Numbered from the stretch's first letter, positions 16,439 through 25,270 are shown. The stretch is 64,000 nt of DNA from Devosia sp. MC521 (GCF_014127105.1 NZ_CP059902.1:2637001-2701000), one strand, 5' to 3'. The notes: generated from the sequence alone by a model not told the origin. Numbers and translations are program-made.

Positions 16439-17552
16439 AGCTGAGCAGATTTGGCATCGTAGAATTTGACGATAGTGAAGCGGGCGATCGTCGATACAGG
16501 GTCAAACCCTTCGCGAAGGCATATATCTCTAAAGCCATTCCCTTTGATGAAAGCGTAGCAAAGTCGGTAATGGCAAAGTTTCGGCAAGTCTCCGCAGCAT
16601 ATCAATATGAAAGCGCGGGCAGGCTAAGAGACAGATACAATCCGCGCAATTTTGTTGTCACTTCCCCTAGCCAAGCTATTGCAGCTCGCAAACTCCGACA
16701 CGCTGTCACGCTTGTTCACAGTGGCGATATCGACGCGGCGGAGGAATATTAGCAGACACCAAAGTGACATTCCCGACCTACTTTGAAGTACACCGCGTAG
16801 AGGCGTACATATCTCAGCGCTCTGGAGATATTAGCAGAGCGAGAACGGCATTCGAGACTGCGCTGGCAGTCGATGAAAAACAACCACAGTTACATTTTTT
16901 CTACGCCCAATTCCTAACAATAATATATTCCGATTTCTCTTCAGCAGTTAAGCATTTCGATATTGCTCACAGCCTCGACCCAAGCAGTAGCGAGATTTTA
17001 TTAGAGGCGGCACGTGTCAGCTTCTTCAACCATGAGTTCGACAACGCAGATACATACTTACGACTAACACGCGAGATTCCGCAGGTAAGTGAAAAAGGAA
17101 GAATCAAGCTACTTGATCTGAACGCTCAGTATTTCGTCAGACGCGCCGAATTTGAATTTTCGAAAGGGGCTTTGAGTGAAGCCGAGCGCCTTTTGAGTGA
17201 ATTGGGGCAGTTCCTAGAGAGTTCAGACATCGTCGAATTTGATAGCTTATTCGTTCGACACCTTAAGAAAGCTGAGGTTTTCATCGAGTCGATTGAAAAA
17301 TTATCATCGTCTAACTCTGACGGCGGACTTTCGCGATTGCAAAAGTACATCAGCAATCTTCCGAATCGATCTGGCCATGAAAATGAAGATAGAGGGCTAA
17401 CAGAGCGACGATATTACGTGGGCAAGATCAAGCCGAACTCCCTCCACGACACGTACCTGTTCCTCAAAGACTACTTTGGCGATGAAACTTATTTATCCAA
17501 AACAACTGTGAGCCAGCATTTGTGGATGAGATATCTGGAGGCTGTTCGGTGA
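16439..17552 (+). pseudogene. STAND NTPase C-terminus: winged helix and TPR, frameshifted
   Basis: It continues the fragment ending at 15,146. SRFGIVEFDD ... RRYRVKPFAKAYISK is a winged-helix segment, followed by TPR-like helices (HRVEAYISQRSGDISRARTA, LHFFYAQFLTIIY, AVKHFDIAHSLDPSSSEILL) to a stop at 17,552. At about 16,745-16,750 the frame breaks: GAATATTAG gives a stop, while one extra A would read E-I-L-A-D-T-K into the downstream frame. The segment is AT-richer than its neighbours, suggesting foreign origin. No intact start remains, so it is non-functional as it stands. Confidence 0.7.
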
Positions 17553-17657
17553 TGTATGAAGTCACTCACGATCAATCACTAAGGAAGTCCGCAGTAAATA
17601 TAACTGTTGTATAGCGCCCCTCCGAAGATTGTACAAAAAATCCCGAATAGCACTCTG

Positions 17658-17692
17658 CCCCCACCCAACCTCCCCCGCAAGCGAGGGAGGGG
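17658..17692 (-). repeat. G/C-rich intergenic repeat, copy 1
   Basis: CCCCCACCCAACCTCCCCCG, then CAAGCGAGGGAGGGG: an inverted member of the CCTCCCCC-loop-GGGGGAGG plus GGTGGGGG family found at about nine places here. Confidence 0.75.
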
Positions 17693-17735
17693 CTCGTCCT
17701 GTGGTCGCCACCGCTATCGCAACGCCCCCGATGCC

Positions 17736-17770
17736 ATCCCTCCCCCTCCCAGGGGGAGGTTAGGTGGGGG
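17736..17770 (+). repeat. G/C-rich intergenic repeat, copy 2
   Basis: ATCCCTCCCCCTCCCAGGGG, then GAGGTTAGGTGGGGG. It faces copy 1 and lies in the gene-poor gap after the STAND remnant. Confidence 0.75.
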
Positions 17771-18107
17771 TACCAAGCCCCCTGCATAACGCGTCGAAAA
17801 CACCTTCAGGGCTCTCATAGAGATCAACATTGCTGAAGCGGAGAATAGTGAAACCTTGATATTTGAGGTAGGCCGTTCGCGCCGCGTCGTGCGCAAGTTC
17901 AGCGTCGGTTGCATGGGTATCGCCGTCGATCTCAACAACCAGCTTCATCCGCTTACAGCAGAAATCGACTACATATGGGCCAATAGGCGCCTGCCGCCGC
18001 CAGTGCATGTCCTGCGCGCGCCATGGGTGAAGCAACGCCCAAAACTGGCGTTCAGCGTAGGTTTGATTGCGCCTTAGGGTCTGCGCAAACTTGATCTGGT
18101 CACGCAT
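17760..18107 (-). CDS. DUF559 domain protein (Vsr/PD-(D/E)XK-like fold)
   Basis: 115 residues. The start at 18,107 gives MRDQIKFAQTLRRNQTYAER, the usual DUF559 opening. Then come FWALLHPWRAQDMHWRRQAP, VVDFCCKRMKLVVEIDGDTH (D ... E-x-D core) and TAYLKYQGFTILRFSNVDLY, the family's nuclease-like core. DUF559 proteins resemble Vsr-type endonucleases, but their role is unproven. A second DUF559 gene lies just upstream on the same strand; repeats flank this one. Its 3' end overlaps repeat copy 2. Confidence 0.83.
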   Translation of the reverse strand: MRDQIKFAQTLRRNQTYAERQFWALLHPWRAQDMHWRRQAPIGPYVVDFCCKRMKLVVEIDGDTHATDAELAHDAARTAYLKYQGFTILRFSNVDLYESPEGVFDALCRGLGTPT

Positions 18108-18112
18108 GGGCT

Positions 18113-18145
18113 CCCCCCCAACCTCCCCCGCAAGCGAGGGAGGGG
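18113..18145 (-). repeat. G/C-rich intergenic repeat, copy 3
   Basis: CCCCCCCAACCTCCCCCGCA, then AGCGAGGGAGGGG. Near-identical to copy 1 and directly upstream of the DUF559 start. Confidence 0.72.
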
Positions 18146-18279
18146 CGCTCCTGCTTTCGTAACGGCGACCGCGACAACGGCGATGCACCCCCTCACCGTA
18201 ACATGGGGGGTAATTCGCCCTCCCCACTGCCCGAGAATACGAACAGATCACGCACCCAAAGTAAGTCAGACTACGTCTG

Positions 18280-18681
18280 TCACCCCTCCCTTAAAACTTG
18301 AGCCATTTGCCGCGTCAGCGCGGCGATATCCGTCGGCCAGGTGGTGCTAAAAATCGCATTGAGCTGTTCGGTCACCCAATCAGGGCGATAGCGCAACTGA
18401 TCATGGCTGAAGCGGACCACGCGATAGCCGCGCGCCGCGAGCCGGGCGTTGCGGGCACTGTCGTCAGCACCGGCATTCGCCTCCCCATCGGAAGCACCGA
18501 CAATGTCGAACACCACCTTGCCGCGCTTACACACGACGTCAGCCACAAATGGCCCGACCGTGCCCTGACAGCGAAAGTGCCAGCCACTCACCCGCCAGGG
18601 ATACAGCAGCGCCCAAAAGCGCCGCTCGGCCATTGTTTGATAGCGCCTCACGCCCTGTGCAGGCTTGCCCCCATCACTCAT
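18280..18681 (-). CDS. DUF559 domain protein, paralogue
   Basis: 133 residues from the ATG at 18,681. The same architecture is present: RRYQTMAERRFWALLYPWRV, VADVVCKRGKVVFDIVGASD and ARGYRVVRFSHDQLRYRPDW. The E-x-D pair of the neighbour (VEIDGDTH) is here DIVGASD, so the predicted catalytic acid is altered and activity is doubtful. It was probably a tandem duplicate that diverged. An in-frame ATG at 18,726 would extend it by 15 residues. Confidence 0.72.
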   Translation of the reverse strand: MSDGGKPAQGVRRYQTMAERRFWALLYPWRVSGWHFRCQGTVGPFVADVVCKRGKVVFDIVGASDGEANAGADDSARNARLAARGYRVVRFSHDQLRYRPDWVTEQLNAIFSTTWPTDIAALTRQMAQVLREG

Positions 18682-18851
18682 GTCGCCCCCCTGCAACATT
18701 GCCCGCCTACCCTCTGCCGTTTCCAAAGATCCGACAAGACAGATTTTTCCGGACAGGCAACGCGGTGTCCGCCCTGCCTTCCCCGCGTGTGGGGGCGGCG
18801 TGCAACCGCAGGAGCACCGAACCGTTGCCCCCTCCTAACGAGGAGATACAC

Positions 18852-19358
18852 ATGGTCAAAGAACACCACGACAACGAGAAAACCCCTCAGGAAGTCGCTG
18901 ACCGCATTTGGGAACTGGCAGGCAAGATTGACATCTGCATGTTCACCACTTGGGACGGTGAACGCCAGCGCTCGCGCCCGCTTTCCGCCCGCGTTAAACG
19001 CGAGGAAGATGCGATTTATTTCCTCGTCGATGTGAGCGGCGAGAAGAACCACCAGATCGAAAAATACCCTTTTGTGTCGCTGGCTTGGGCCGATAATGGC
19101 GGCCATCGCTATGCGGTGATGTCTGGCAAAGCCTCGGTGAGCAATGATCGCGCCAAAATCACCGATCTGTGGAGCGATTGGGATAAGGCTTGGTGGGAAG
19201 ATGCCAATGATCCAAGCATTCGTTTGATCACCGTATCGCCCGAAGATGGCGAGCTCTGGGATAGCCCCAATGCCGCTGTGGCGCTGGTCAAAATGGCGGC
19301 CGCTGCCGTCACCGGAAAAGCGCCAGACATGGGTGAAAACCAAAAGGTTGAACTCTAA
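18852..19358 (+). CDS. Pyridoxamine 5'-phosphate oxidase-like general stress protein
   Basis: 168 residues, starting after AGGAGATACAC. ICMFTTWDGERQRSRPLSAR, AIYFLVDVSGEKNHQIEKYP and VSLAWADNGGHRYAVMSGKA match the split-barrel flavin-binding family of general stress protein 26. ITDLWSDWDKAWWEDANDPS is the typical C-terminal stretch. It probably binds FMN or another flavin; the reaction is unknown. Monocistronic. Confidence 0.87.
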   Translation: MVKEHHDNEKTPQEVADRIWELAGKIDICMFTTWDGERQRSRPLSARVKREEDAIYFLVDVSGEKNHQIEKYPFVSLAWADNGGHRYAVMSGKASVSNDRAKITDLWSDWDKAWWEDANDPSIRLITVSPEDGELWDSPNAAVALVKMAAAAVTGKAPDMGENQKVEL

Positions 19359-19465
19359 CCCGCGTGGAAGCGTTGATTGACCAGCAAAGGGGAAAGCCAA
19401 TCTTTTCCCCGCCACAATCTGCGCGCAGAGACTGGATTTTCTGCGCGCCAGACGGAGTTTGAGAG

Positions 19466-19834
19466 ATGAAGCGGACTATTGTTGGTGTGGCAGCAGCCGT
19501 ATTGGCGAGCGCCACTTTGATCGCCCCGACTTTCGCCCTGACCATTACCGCCCGCGTCTCGGGCGGCAATATCGCAGTCTACGATCAACCCCGCGAAGGC
19601 GCGCGGATCGTTGCGCGCCTGATGGATGGACAGGAAATCCCGGTCGACGAATGCACCCAGAACGATAGCGATAGCTATTGGGGCTCATTTGGCGATGCCG
19701 GTCACCGACTGCGCGGCAAGTTTGCGCGTCAGTACTGTCACATTCCTGAACTGGGTTGGGTCGACCGCAGCTGGATCGTCGGCAAGGGCCTCGTCAACGT
19801 GACACCGCCCGATTTCCACGGCGCCGGCTGGTAG
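19466..19834 (+). CDS. Small secreted SH3-like protein
   Basis: 122 residues. The signal peptide ends near TFA-LTITA. A single SH3b-like domain follows (GGNIAVYDQPREGARIVARL, IPVDECTQ, GWVDRSWIVGKGLVNV), with two cysteines. It is a fourth SH3b-type secreted protein in the window, more divergent than the others. A terminator follows. Confidence 0.65.
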   Translation: MKRTIVGVAAAVLASATLIAPTFALTITARVSGGNIAVYDQPREGARIVARLMDGQEIPVDECTQNDSDSYWGSFGDAGHRLRGKFARQYCHIPELGWVDRSWIVGKGLVNVTPPDFHGAGW

Positions 19835-19857
19835 TTCGGCCTTCAAATCTAGCCAAC

Positions 19858-19896
19858 AAAAAACCCTCCCAGCCTAGGCTGAGAGGGTTTTAATTT
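19858..19896. terminator. Bidirectional terminator
   Basis: AAAAAACCCTC and GAGGGTTTT pair around an inner AGCCTAGGCT palindrome, with A and T runs on either side. It lies between the SH3-like gene and convergent hemH. Confidence 0.85.
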
Positions 19897-19910
19897 GTCT
19901 GGCGCTAGGC

Positions 19911-20933
19911 TTAGAGCCAGCCCATCAATTCGCGGCGAACCATCGCCTCGATCATGACCATGCCTTCATCCGAAGCATTCAGACATGGGATATAGGCATA
20001 GTTCTCGCCGCCAGCTTCAAGGAAGGTTTCCTTGCCGCCAATAGCGATTTCCTCAAGGGTCTCGATACAGTCCGCCGAAAAGGCTGGCGCTAGGATCGCG
20101 ACCTTCTTGATGCCCTTCTTGGGCAGTTCTTCCAGTGTCGTGTCGGTGTAAGGCTGCAGCCATTCCGTCGGCCCAAATCGGCTCTGGAACGTCACCATCA
20201 GCTTCTCTTTCGACCAGCCGAGATATTCGCGCACCAAACGCGTCGTCTTGAAACACTGGCAGTGGTACGGGTCGCCCTTCTGGAGATATTCGACCGGCAT
20301 GCCGTGATAGGACGTGATCACCAGATCCGGTTCGAAATCGAGCTTAGCAACGCCATCGCGGATCGAGTTACCGAGTGTCTCGATATACTTCTGATCGTCG
20401 AAATAGGCTGGTGCTGTCCGAACAGCTGGCTGCCAGCGCATGGTCTTGAGCGCGTCGAAAGCCTTGTCGTTTGCAGTCGCGGTCGTCGTTGCAGAATACT
20501 GCGGGTACAGCGGCACCAGAAGGATCTTCTGGCAACCAGCGGCCTGCATCTTTTCCAGGACAGACTTGGTCGACGGATTGCCATAGCGCATGGCGTATTC
20601 AACCATAACGCCGTCGCCAGCCATACGCTCGGCCAGCGCTTCGCTCTGGGCACGCGTGATCACGCGCAGAGGGCTCTCATTGCGCTCCTTGTCCCAAACC
20701 ATATCATACGCATGCCCGGCCTTTTGCGGGCGGAAGCTGAGGATGACCAGGTTGAGGATCGGCCACCACTTCCACTTCGGCGTTTCGATAACGCGCGGAT
20801 CGGACAAAAATTCCTTCAGATAACGTCGAACGCTCCAATAATCGGTAGCGTCGGGCGTCCCGAGGTTCAGCAACAGAACCCCAATCTTCTGCTGGGGAAC
20901 GGTCGGGTGATCTTTGGGCAAAACTTGGGACAT
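19911..20933 (-). CDS. hemH: Ferrochelatase
   Basis: Inserts Fe2+ into protoporphyrin IX, the last step of haem synthesis. 340 residues, normal for the family. It shows VLLLNLGTPDATDYWSVRRY, LVPLYPQYSATTTA, VITSYHGMPVEYLQKGDPYH (catalytic His) and VTFQSRFGPTEWLQPYTDTT, with a conserved Glu in CIETLEEI. No signal or membrane anchor is seen. hemF lies about 34 kb away, so haem genes are dispersed. Confidence 0.97.
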   Translation of the reverse strand: MSQVLPKDHPTVPQQKIGVLLLNLGTPDATDYWSVRRYLKEFLSDPRVIETPKWKWWPILNLVILSFRPQKAGHAYDMVWDKERNESPLRVITRAQSEALAERMAGDGVMVEYAMRYGNPSTKSVLEKMQAAGCQKILLVPLYPQYSATTTATANDKAFDALKTMRWQPAVRTAPAYFDDQKYIETLGNSIRDGVAKLDFEPDLVITSYHGMPVEYLQKGDPYHCQCFKTTRLVREYLGWSKEKLMVTFQSRFGPTEWLQPYTDTTLEELPKKGIKKVAILAPAFSADCIETLEEIAIGGKETFLEAGGENYAYIPCLNASDEGMVMIEAMVRRELMGWL

Positions 20934-21019
20934 GAGAGCCAGTTTAGAAGGGTTCCACTTTTGGACGGAACATAAGGGTTTAATTCAACCTCGCAAGGCG
21001 GCGATGGGTCGCGCTTCGA

Positions 21020-22702
21020 TCAAATACTCGCAACCAACAACAATATACCAAATACGAGCACAAAAACGGCCCCCAACAGTTCAGCCCACCACAGCAACGC
21101 CACAGCCAACCGACTGTCAGCGCCGCCGATCTTGCCAGCGAAACTCTTGGCCGTCACGGCCAAAGCAGCCAGCGTGCTCACGGTGATTGCCGTACCTGCT
21201 GCCATCAAGAGCACAGAAAAAATACCGGCCGCCAGCAAGCCCTGCGATAAGGCAAAAACCATCACCACCAAAGCACCAGAACAGGGGCGAAGTCCGACAG
21301 CCAAAACCACACTGAGTTTTTCTGTCCACGACGCGTTCAATTTCTGCGGGCCGACAGCGTGGTGCATGTGCTCTGAATGACTGTGGTCATGGTGGTGGTG
21401 ATCGTGTGAATGACTATGGTCATGATGACCGTGGTCATGTGCATGATCGTGCTGATGGTCGTCCTCAGCGTCATCCCAGCGGATTTTCTGCCTCGGCTGC
21501 TGCGCAGCGCCGTGGTGATGGTGATGGTGATGGTGCCCCCAGCCAAACACTTTGCGCGCCACGAGCCACAGGCCGAGCAATGCCACCAGCCCGTAAGACA
21601 CAACGCCAACCCAGTGAGCCGCATCGGACAAAGCCGTGCTCGTGAAATTCAATATCCCTGCCAGCACCAAAACAAAGGCGATCGCGACCACCGCCTGCAT
21701 CAGGGCCGAAATCGTGCTCAGGAAAATGCCTTGCCGCAGCTGCTGTTCGTTGGCCAGCATGTAAGACGAGATGACGACCTTGCCATGCCCCGGCCCCGCA
21801 GCGTGAAACACGCCGTAGAGGAAGCTCAGCCCTCCAAGAACCCAGAAAGCGGTCCAGTCGGTACGCATGCTGTCGAGCGCCGCAGTCATCGCACCATAAA
21901 AATCGCGCTGGGTATTCTGCAGCCAGCCGAAAAATCCTGTGCGCGGCAGATTAAGACCAACCTCGGCAGGCGGTCCGGCAAACGGAACCGTCGCGCGCGG
22001 CTCGGCCATCTGCTCGGTCGCATCCAGCGCCGTTTCAGTCACCGGAATTACGCCGCCACTGCACGATACAATGGTCACACCTTGAGTGCCGCGCATCGCG
22101 GCAGCCAAGTCCGGCGGCAGCTCCAGCACTTCCGGTCCCAGCGCATAAATCCGCTCTTCAATGTCGCGCGACATTGCCTTGGGCGGCTCCACCCGCGCTG
22201 TGCAACTCGCTGGCGCATTCGAGAGTGTGACGTCCGCCACCGAAGCCGTGGTGATGGCAACGTAATACTCAGGATCGTAGACGCCCAGCTCAAAATTGGG
22301 GCCCGGCACCTGCGGGCGAACGGCGGCCAACGTATAATCGAGCGTCACTCGATTATCCTCATAGCGCATGGCTTGGTCCCCTGCCGGAACCCACTCCATG
22401 CCCTCCCCTGCAACCGTATAAAAACCGAACTCAGCGAGCCCGATCATGTTCTCGTCGGCCAGCTCTTGCAGCTCAGCGCTGGTAGTCACCCCATCACCAT
22501 CGGTGTCGAGCCCCTGCACCATCCACACGGAAAATGCGCTGTCGAAGGTCCAGCTATGCTTGAGAGTAGCAATGCGCCCCGCCGCATCAAAACCAATGTC
22601 GACTTTGGCATCGATGAAGATATGCGGATGCGCCAGTGCCCCATGCGTTAGGCCAAACAAACCGAGTGCTGCACCAAACAGCGGGGCACGCCAATGTTTC
22701 AA
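21020..22702 (-). CDS. DUF1007-NicO fusion, nickel/cobalt efflux-type transporter
   Basis: 560 residues in two parts. After a signal peptide (to AHPHIFIDA) an N-terminal DUF1007 domain runs to about 210. A C-terminal NicO/RcnA-type permease of about six helices follows (LYGVFHAAGPGHGKVVISSY, the H-x-x-G-P-G-H-G-K motif). A cytosolic or periplasmic loop holds one of the densest histidine stretches in the window (a run of eight His and several HDH repeats), a metal buffer. VGLRPCSGALVVMVFALSQG is the second signature. The start is a TTG at 22,702, ten bases after AGGACGAA. It follows a LysR gene by nine bases. Confidence 0.9.
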   Translation of the reverse strand: MKHWRAPLFGAALGLFGLTHGALAHPHIFIDAKVDIGFDAAGRIATLKHSWTFDSAFSVWMVQGLDTDGDGVTTSAELQELADENMIGLAEFGFYTVAGEGMEWVPAGDQAMRYEDNRVTLDYTLAAVRPQVPGPNFELGVYDPEYYVAITTASVADVTLSNAPASCTARVEPPKAMSRDIEERIYALGPEVLELPPDLAAAMRGTQGVTIVSCSGGVIPVTETALDATEQMAEPRATVPFAGPPAEVGLNLPRTGFFGWLQNTQRDFYGAMTAALDSMRTDWTAFWVLGGLSFLYGVFHAAGPGHGKVVISSYMLANEQQLRQGIFLSTISALMQAVVAIAFVLVLAGILNFTSTALSDAAHWVGVVSYGLVALLGLWLVARKVFGWGHHHHHHHHGAAQQPRQKIRWDDAEDDHQHDHAHDHGHHDHSHSHDHHHHDHSHSEHMHHAVGPQKLNASWTEKLSVVLAVGLRPCSGALVVMVFALSQGLLAAGIFSVLLMAAGTAITVSTLAALAVTAKSFAGKIGGADSRLAVALLWWAELLGAVFVLVFGILLLVASI

Positions 22703-22711
22703 GAGTTCGTC

Positions 22712-23611
22712 CTAGTGGATGGGGTGAACGGCGAACCAGTCCACCAGATGGTCGATCAAGGCGCGAACCTTGCCAGCAAGGTGTCGACGATGCGGATACA
22801 CAGCCTGCAAAGTCTGCCCAGTGGGCAAAAACTCAGCCAACACCGGCACCAGCTCGCCAGTCGCACAACTTGGCTCTGCCAAATAAGAGGGCAATACGAC
22901 AAAACCGAGACCAGCCTTGGCCGCGCTCATCGCCGCTAGAGGAGAATTCACACGAACGGGGCCATTGACCGGCACTGATATGGTTTTACCGTCTTCGGTA
23001 AAGCGCCAGTTCGATTGCCCCTGCAGATTAACGTCCACAATACAGGGCAGATGGCGCAAATCTTCTGGATGCTTCGGCACGCCATGGGCGGCGATAAACT
23101 CGGGAGCAGCGCCCACCACCACATGCATATCGGCAATCTTACGGGCGATCAGCGAGCTATCGGCCAAAGTCGAAATGCGCAGGGCAACGTCGATACCTTC
23201 GTCGATCAGATCGACATAACGGTCCTCAAGGCGCAGATCGAGCTGCACCTTTGGGTGTTGTAGCAGGAAATCAAAAATCGCGGGCGCGAGCGTAGTCTCC
23301 CCGAAATTGCGGGGCGCCGAGACGCGCAACAACCCACGGGGTTCGGTCGTCTGTTCGGCAATCGTTGCGTCCAGATCGTCCAATTGCAGCAAGAGGCTCG
23401 AGGCTTCGCGATAATAGGCCTCGCCCGCCTCTGTCAGACTCAACTTGCGCGTCGTCCGGTTCATCAAACGAACCCCAAGGTAGTCCTCAAGATCGGTGAC
23501 ATACTTCGATAGCAACGCTTTGGATCGCCCGTGCTGACGGGCTGCGGCAGAAAATCCACCCGCGTCGAACACTTGGACGAATGCACGTATGCGGGCAAGA
23601 TCCTGCGTCAT
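22712..23611 (-). CDS. LysR-family transcriptional regulator
   Basis: 299 residues. The N-terminal winged HTH (LARIRAFVQVFDAGGFSAAA, KALLSKYVTDLEDYLGVRLM, NRTTRKLSLTEAGEAYY) is followed by a periplasmic-binding-like effector domain. The start at 23,611 fits the family; a frame extension upstream has no support. It ends nine bases before the NicO gene on the same strand, an unusual order for LysR genes, which are usually divergent. It may co-transcribe with the exporter, but a metal-sensing role is only a guess. Confidence 0.9.
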   Translation of the reverse strand: MTQDLARIRAFVQVFDAGGFSAAARQHGRSKALLSKYVTDLEDYLGVRLMNRTTRKLSLTEAGEAYYREASSLLLQLDDLDATIAEQTTEPRGLLRVSAPRNFGETTLAPAIFDFLLQHPKVQLDLRLEDRYVDLIDEGIDVALRISTLADSSLIARKIADMHVVVGAAPEFIAAHGVPKHPEDLRHLPCIVDVNLQGQSNWRFTEDGKTISVPVNGPVRVNSPLAAMSAAKAGLGFVVLPSYLAEPSCATGELVPVLAEFLPTGQTLQAVYPHRRHLAGKVRALIDHLVDWFAVHPIH

Positions 23612-23758
23612 AGCAACCGTTCCATCCGTTTCCGGGTTAAAGCCCACGCATAGCTCATCCGCTGTGAGTGAACAATAAGACCCCTTGGTCGTCTGTAGAT
23701 TAACGATAGAATGCAAGGTGCATCGACCAAAGAAGGAGTTCGGATTATTTTCCCGCTC

Positions 23759-24181
23759 ATGTCCAAACCTTCTTCCCGTTCAACGCTGTATAAACTCATC
23801 GAGGCCGGTCAGCTCGCTCACAAGGCGCTGGTTGTCCCCCTCTATGAAAAAGGCCTCGAAGCGGGAGATGACGCCGTTCTGTTCGCTCTCGGCAAAAAAG
23901 GCTCCACTGAGACCAGTATTGCCAATGATTTTGGTATAACCACCGAGATGCTCCAGCCCCGCCTGCAGCGTCTGGTCGACCGCGATATTATCGCGCGCCA
24001 GGCTGTCGGACCCCATTTAGAGCCAGGGATTGTGCTTACGGATCGCGGTCTTCGCCTCCGCAACAGTCTCGCGGATAATTGGGCTCAACTGGAAGAAGCG
24101 CTCATGGGTGAGCTCAAGCCAAAGCACCGCAAAAGGCTCGGCGACGCCCTCACCCGCTTTATCAATCTCCTGCGTCTCTAG
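23759..24181 (+). CDS. MarR-like winged-helix regulator
   Basis: 140 residues. TLYKLIEAGQLAHKALVVPL, GDDAVLFALGKKGSTETSIA, FGITTEMLQPRLQRLVDRDI and GPHLEPGIVLTDRGLRLRNS give a MarR-type winged helix with a wing arginine/glycine pattern. The start is uncertain: the ATG at 23,759 lacks a close RBS, and an in-frame ATG at 23,711 adds 16 residues. It is divergent from the LysR gene. Confidence 0.75.
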   Translation: MSKPSSRSTLYKLIEAGQLAHKALVVPLYEKGLEAGDDAVLFALGKKGSTETSIANDFGITTEMLQPRLQRLVDRDIIARQAVGPHLEPGIVLTDRGLRLRNSLADNWAQLEEALMGELKPKHRKRLGDALTRFINLLRL

Positions 24182-24297
24182 CGGGCTTTTTGAACGCGAA
24201 AAACTTCCTAAACGCACCATTCAGCTTGGGTTCATCCGGAATGGTGTTTGTTGTGATCACAGGCTGCAAAGCCGCCGCAACACACAGGGAGTGTCAA

Positions 24298-24789
24298 ATG
24301 ACCTTCAAAAAGAAACTGCTCACAGCCGGTATGGCCGCACTGGCCATCTTCGCCACTGCCGGAGCTGCGTCGGCAGCCTCCGCAGTCGCCACCGCAAACG
24401 TAAACGTCCGCACCGGTCCGGGTACTGGCTATGGCGTGATCGGGACCCTCTTCCAGGGCGAACGCGTCAATGTCGATCAGTGCCGAGGGTCTTGGTGCTA
24501 CATTGAACGTCGTGGTCGCGAAGGCTGGGTGTCCTCCAGCTATCTGAGCACCCGCTCAGGCTGGGACAATGGTTGGGATAACGGATGGGAACGCCCACGT
24601 CCTCCGCGCCCGCCACAGTGGAACCCGGCACCGCGCCCGCCACACTGGAATCCAGGCCCACCACCACGTCCGCCCCATTGGAACCCACGTCCACCGCGTC
24701 CAGAACCGATCTACCCGATCAATCCCCGTGGTCCGAACGCAAGCTTCTGCTTTAACGGCCCGAATGGCTACTTCTGCGCCGGAAGCTAA
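24298..24789 (+). CDS. Secreted SH3b protein with Trp/Pro/Arg-rich tail
   Basis: 163 residues. The signal peptide is MTFKKKLLTAGMAALAIFAT to ASA. The SH3b domain is very close to that at 2.6 kb (ATANVNVRTGPGTGYGVIGT, CRGSWCYIERRGREGWVSSS). The tail has degenerate repeats of the W-N-P-x-P-R-P-P-H type and a short cysteine pair (FCFNGPNGYFC). No crystallin-like module. The start follows AGGGAGTGTCAA. A GCCGCC-type terminator like that after the 2.6-kb gene follows. Confidence 0.82.
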   Translation: MTFKKKLLTAGMAALAIFATAGAASAASAVATANVNVRTGPGTGYGVIGTLFQGERVNVDQCRGSWCYIERRGREGWVSSSYLSTRSGWDNGWDNGWERPRPPRPPQWNPAPRPPHWNPGPPPRPPHWNPRPPRPEPIYPINPRGPNASFCFNGPNGYFCAGS

Positions 24790-24799
24790 ACTCAAATAA

Positions 24800-24832
24800 C
24801 AAACGCCGCCCTCAGGGGCGGCGTTTTCGTTA
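24800..24832. terminator. Terminator, possibly bidirectional
   Basis: AAACGCCGCCC / GGGGCGGCGTTT with a T-rich tail, between the SH3b gene and a convergent membrane-protein gene. Confidence 0.78.
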
Positions 24833-25270
24833 CATCACTTGCAATCGATCCACATCGATCCCGCGCTTTTCGAGCGGCGCCTTGGCCGTACGACTGAGGT
24901 AAACACTCGTGCCATAGCCGACGAGCGCGCCTACCGCACCACTTGCCAAAAAAGCAACCCAGCCTTCTTGGCTCCCGAGAGCCGCCGCAATTATCACGGT
25001 CACAAGACCAATGCCGGTCACAGCCAGATTGCGACGCTGCTCGGCAACTTTGAGGTTCGTTGCCCCGGCGTGCAGTAGGTCCCGCAACTCACTGTCGCTC
25101 ATGGCCGCCAGCTCGGCGTTTTTCCGCTCACGACGAATGGTTTCGATATAGGCGTCCACACGCCGCAAGGTCAGCGCCTCACGCTTGGCATTGCGCTTAT
25201 TGCGATTGAGATAGGTCCAGCCGCCGCCGACCACCAAAAGCACAATGGCGATTTCGATCAAAATCAGCAT
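24830..25270 (-). CDS. Membrane protein of unknown function
   Basis: 146 residues. An N-terminal helix (MLILIEIAIVLLVVGGGWTY) is followed by a basic, coiled segment (LTLRRVDAYIETIRRERKNA) and two further hydrophobic stretches (GIGLVTVIIAAALG and FLASGAVGALVGYGTSVYLS). No family was recognised. It diverges by about 50 bases from the upstream permease's stop; both are on the minus strand. Confidence 0.65.
   Translation of the reverse strand: MLILIEIAIVLLVVGGGWTYLNRNKRNAKREALTLRRVDAYIETIRRERKNAELAAMSDSELRDLLHAGATNLKVAEQRRNLAVTGIGLVTVIIAAALGSQEGWVAFLASGAVGALVGYGTSVYLSRTAKAPLEKRGIDVDRLQVM

Noticed and set aside
15140..16445. A 5-bp CTGAG target duplication of the right IS5
   Set aside because: CTGAG also flanks, but removal on that basis breaks the STAND frame. 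AGCT gives 1292-bp elements with GGA/GAA ends, matches the left copy and keeps the frame.
17658..18145. CRISPR array
   Set aside because: The repeats are irregular in spacing and orientation and lie genome-wide between genes; no Cas genes.
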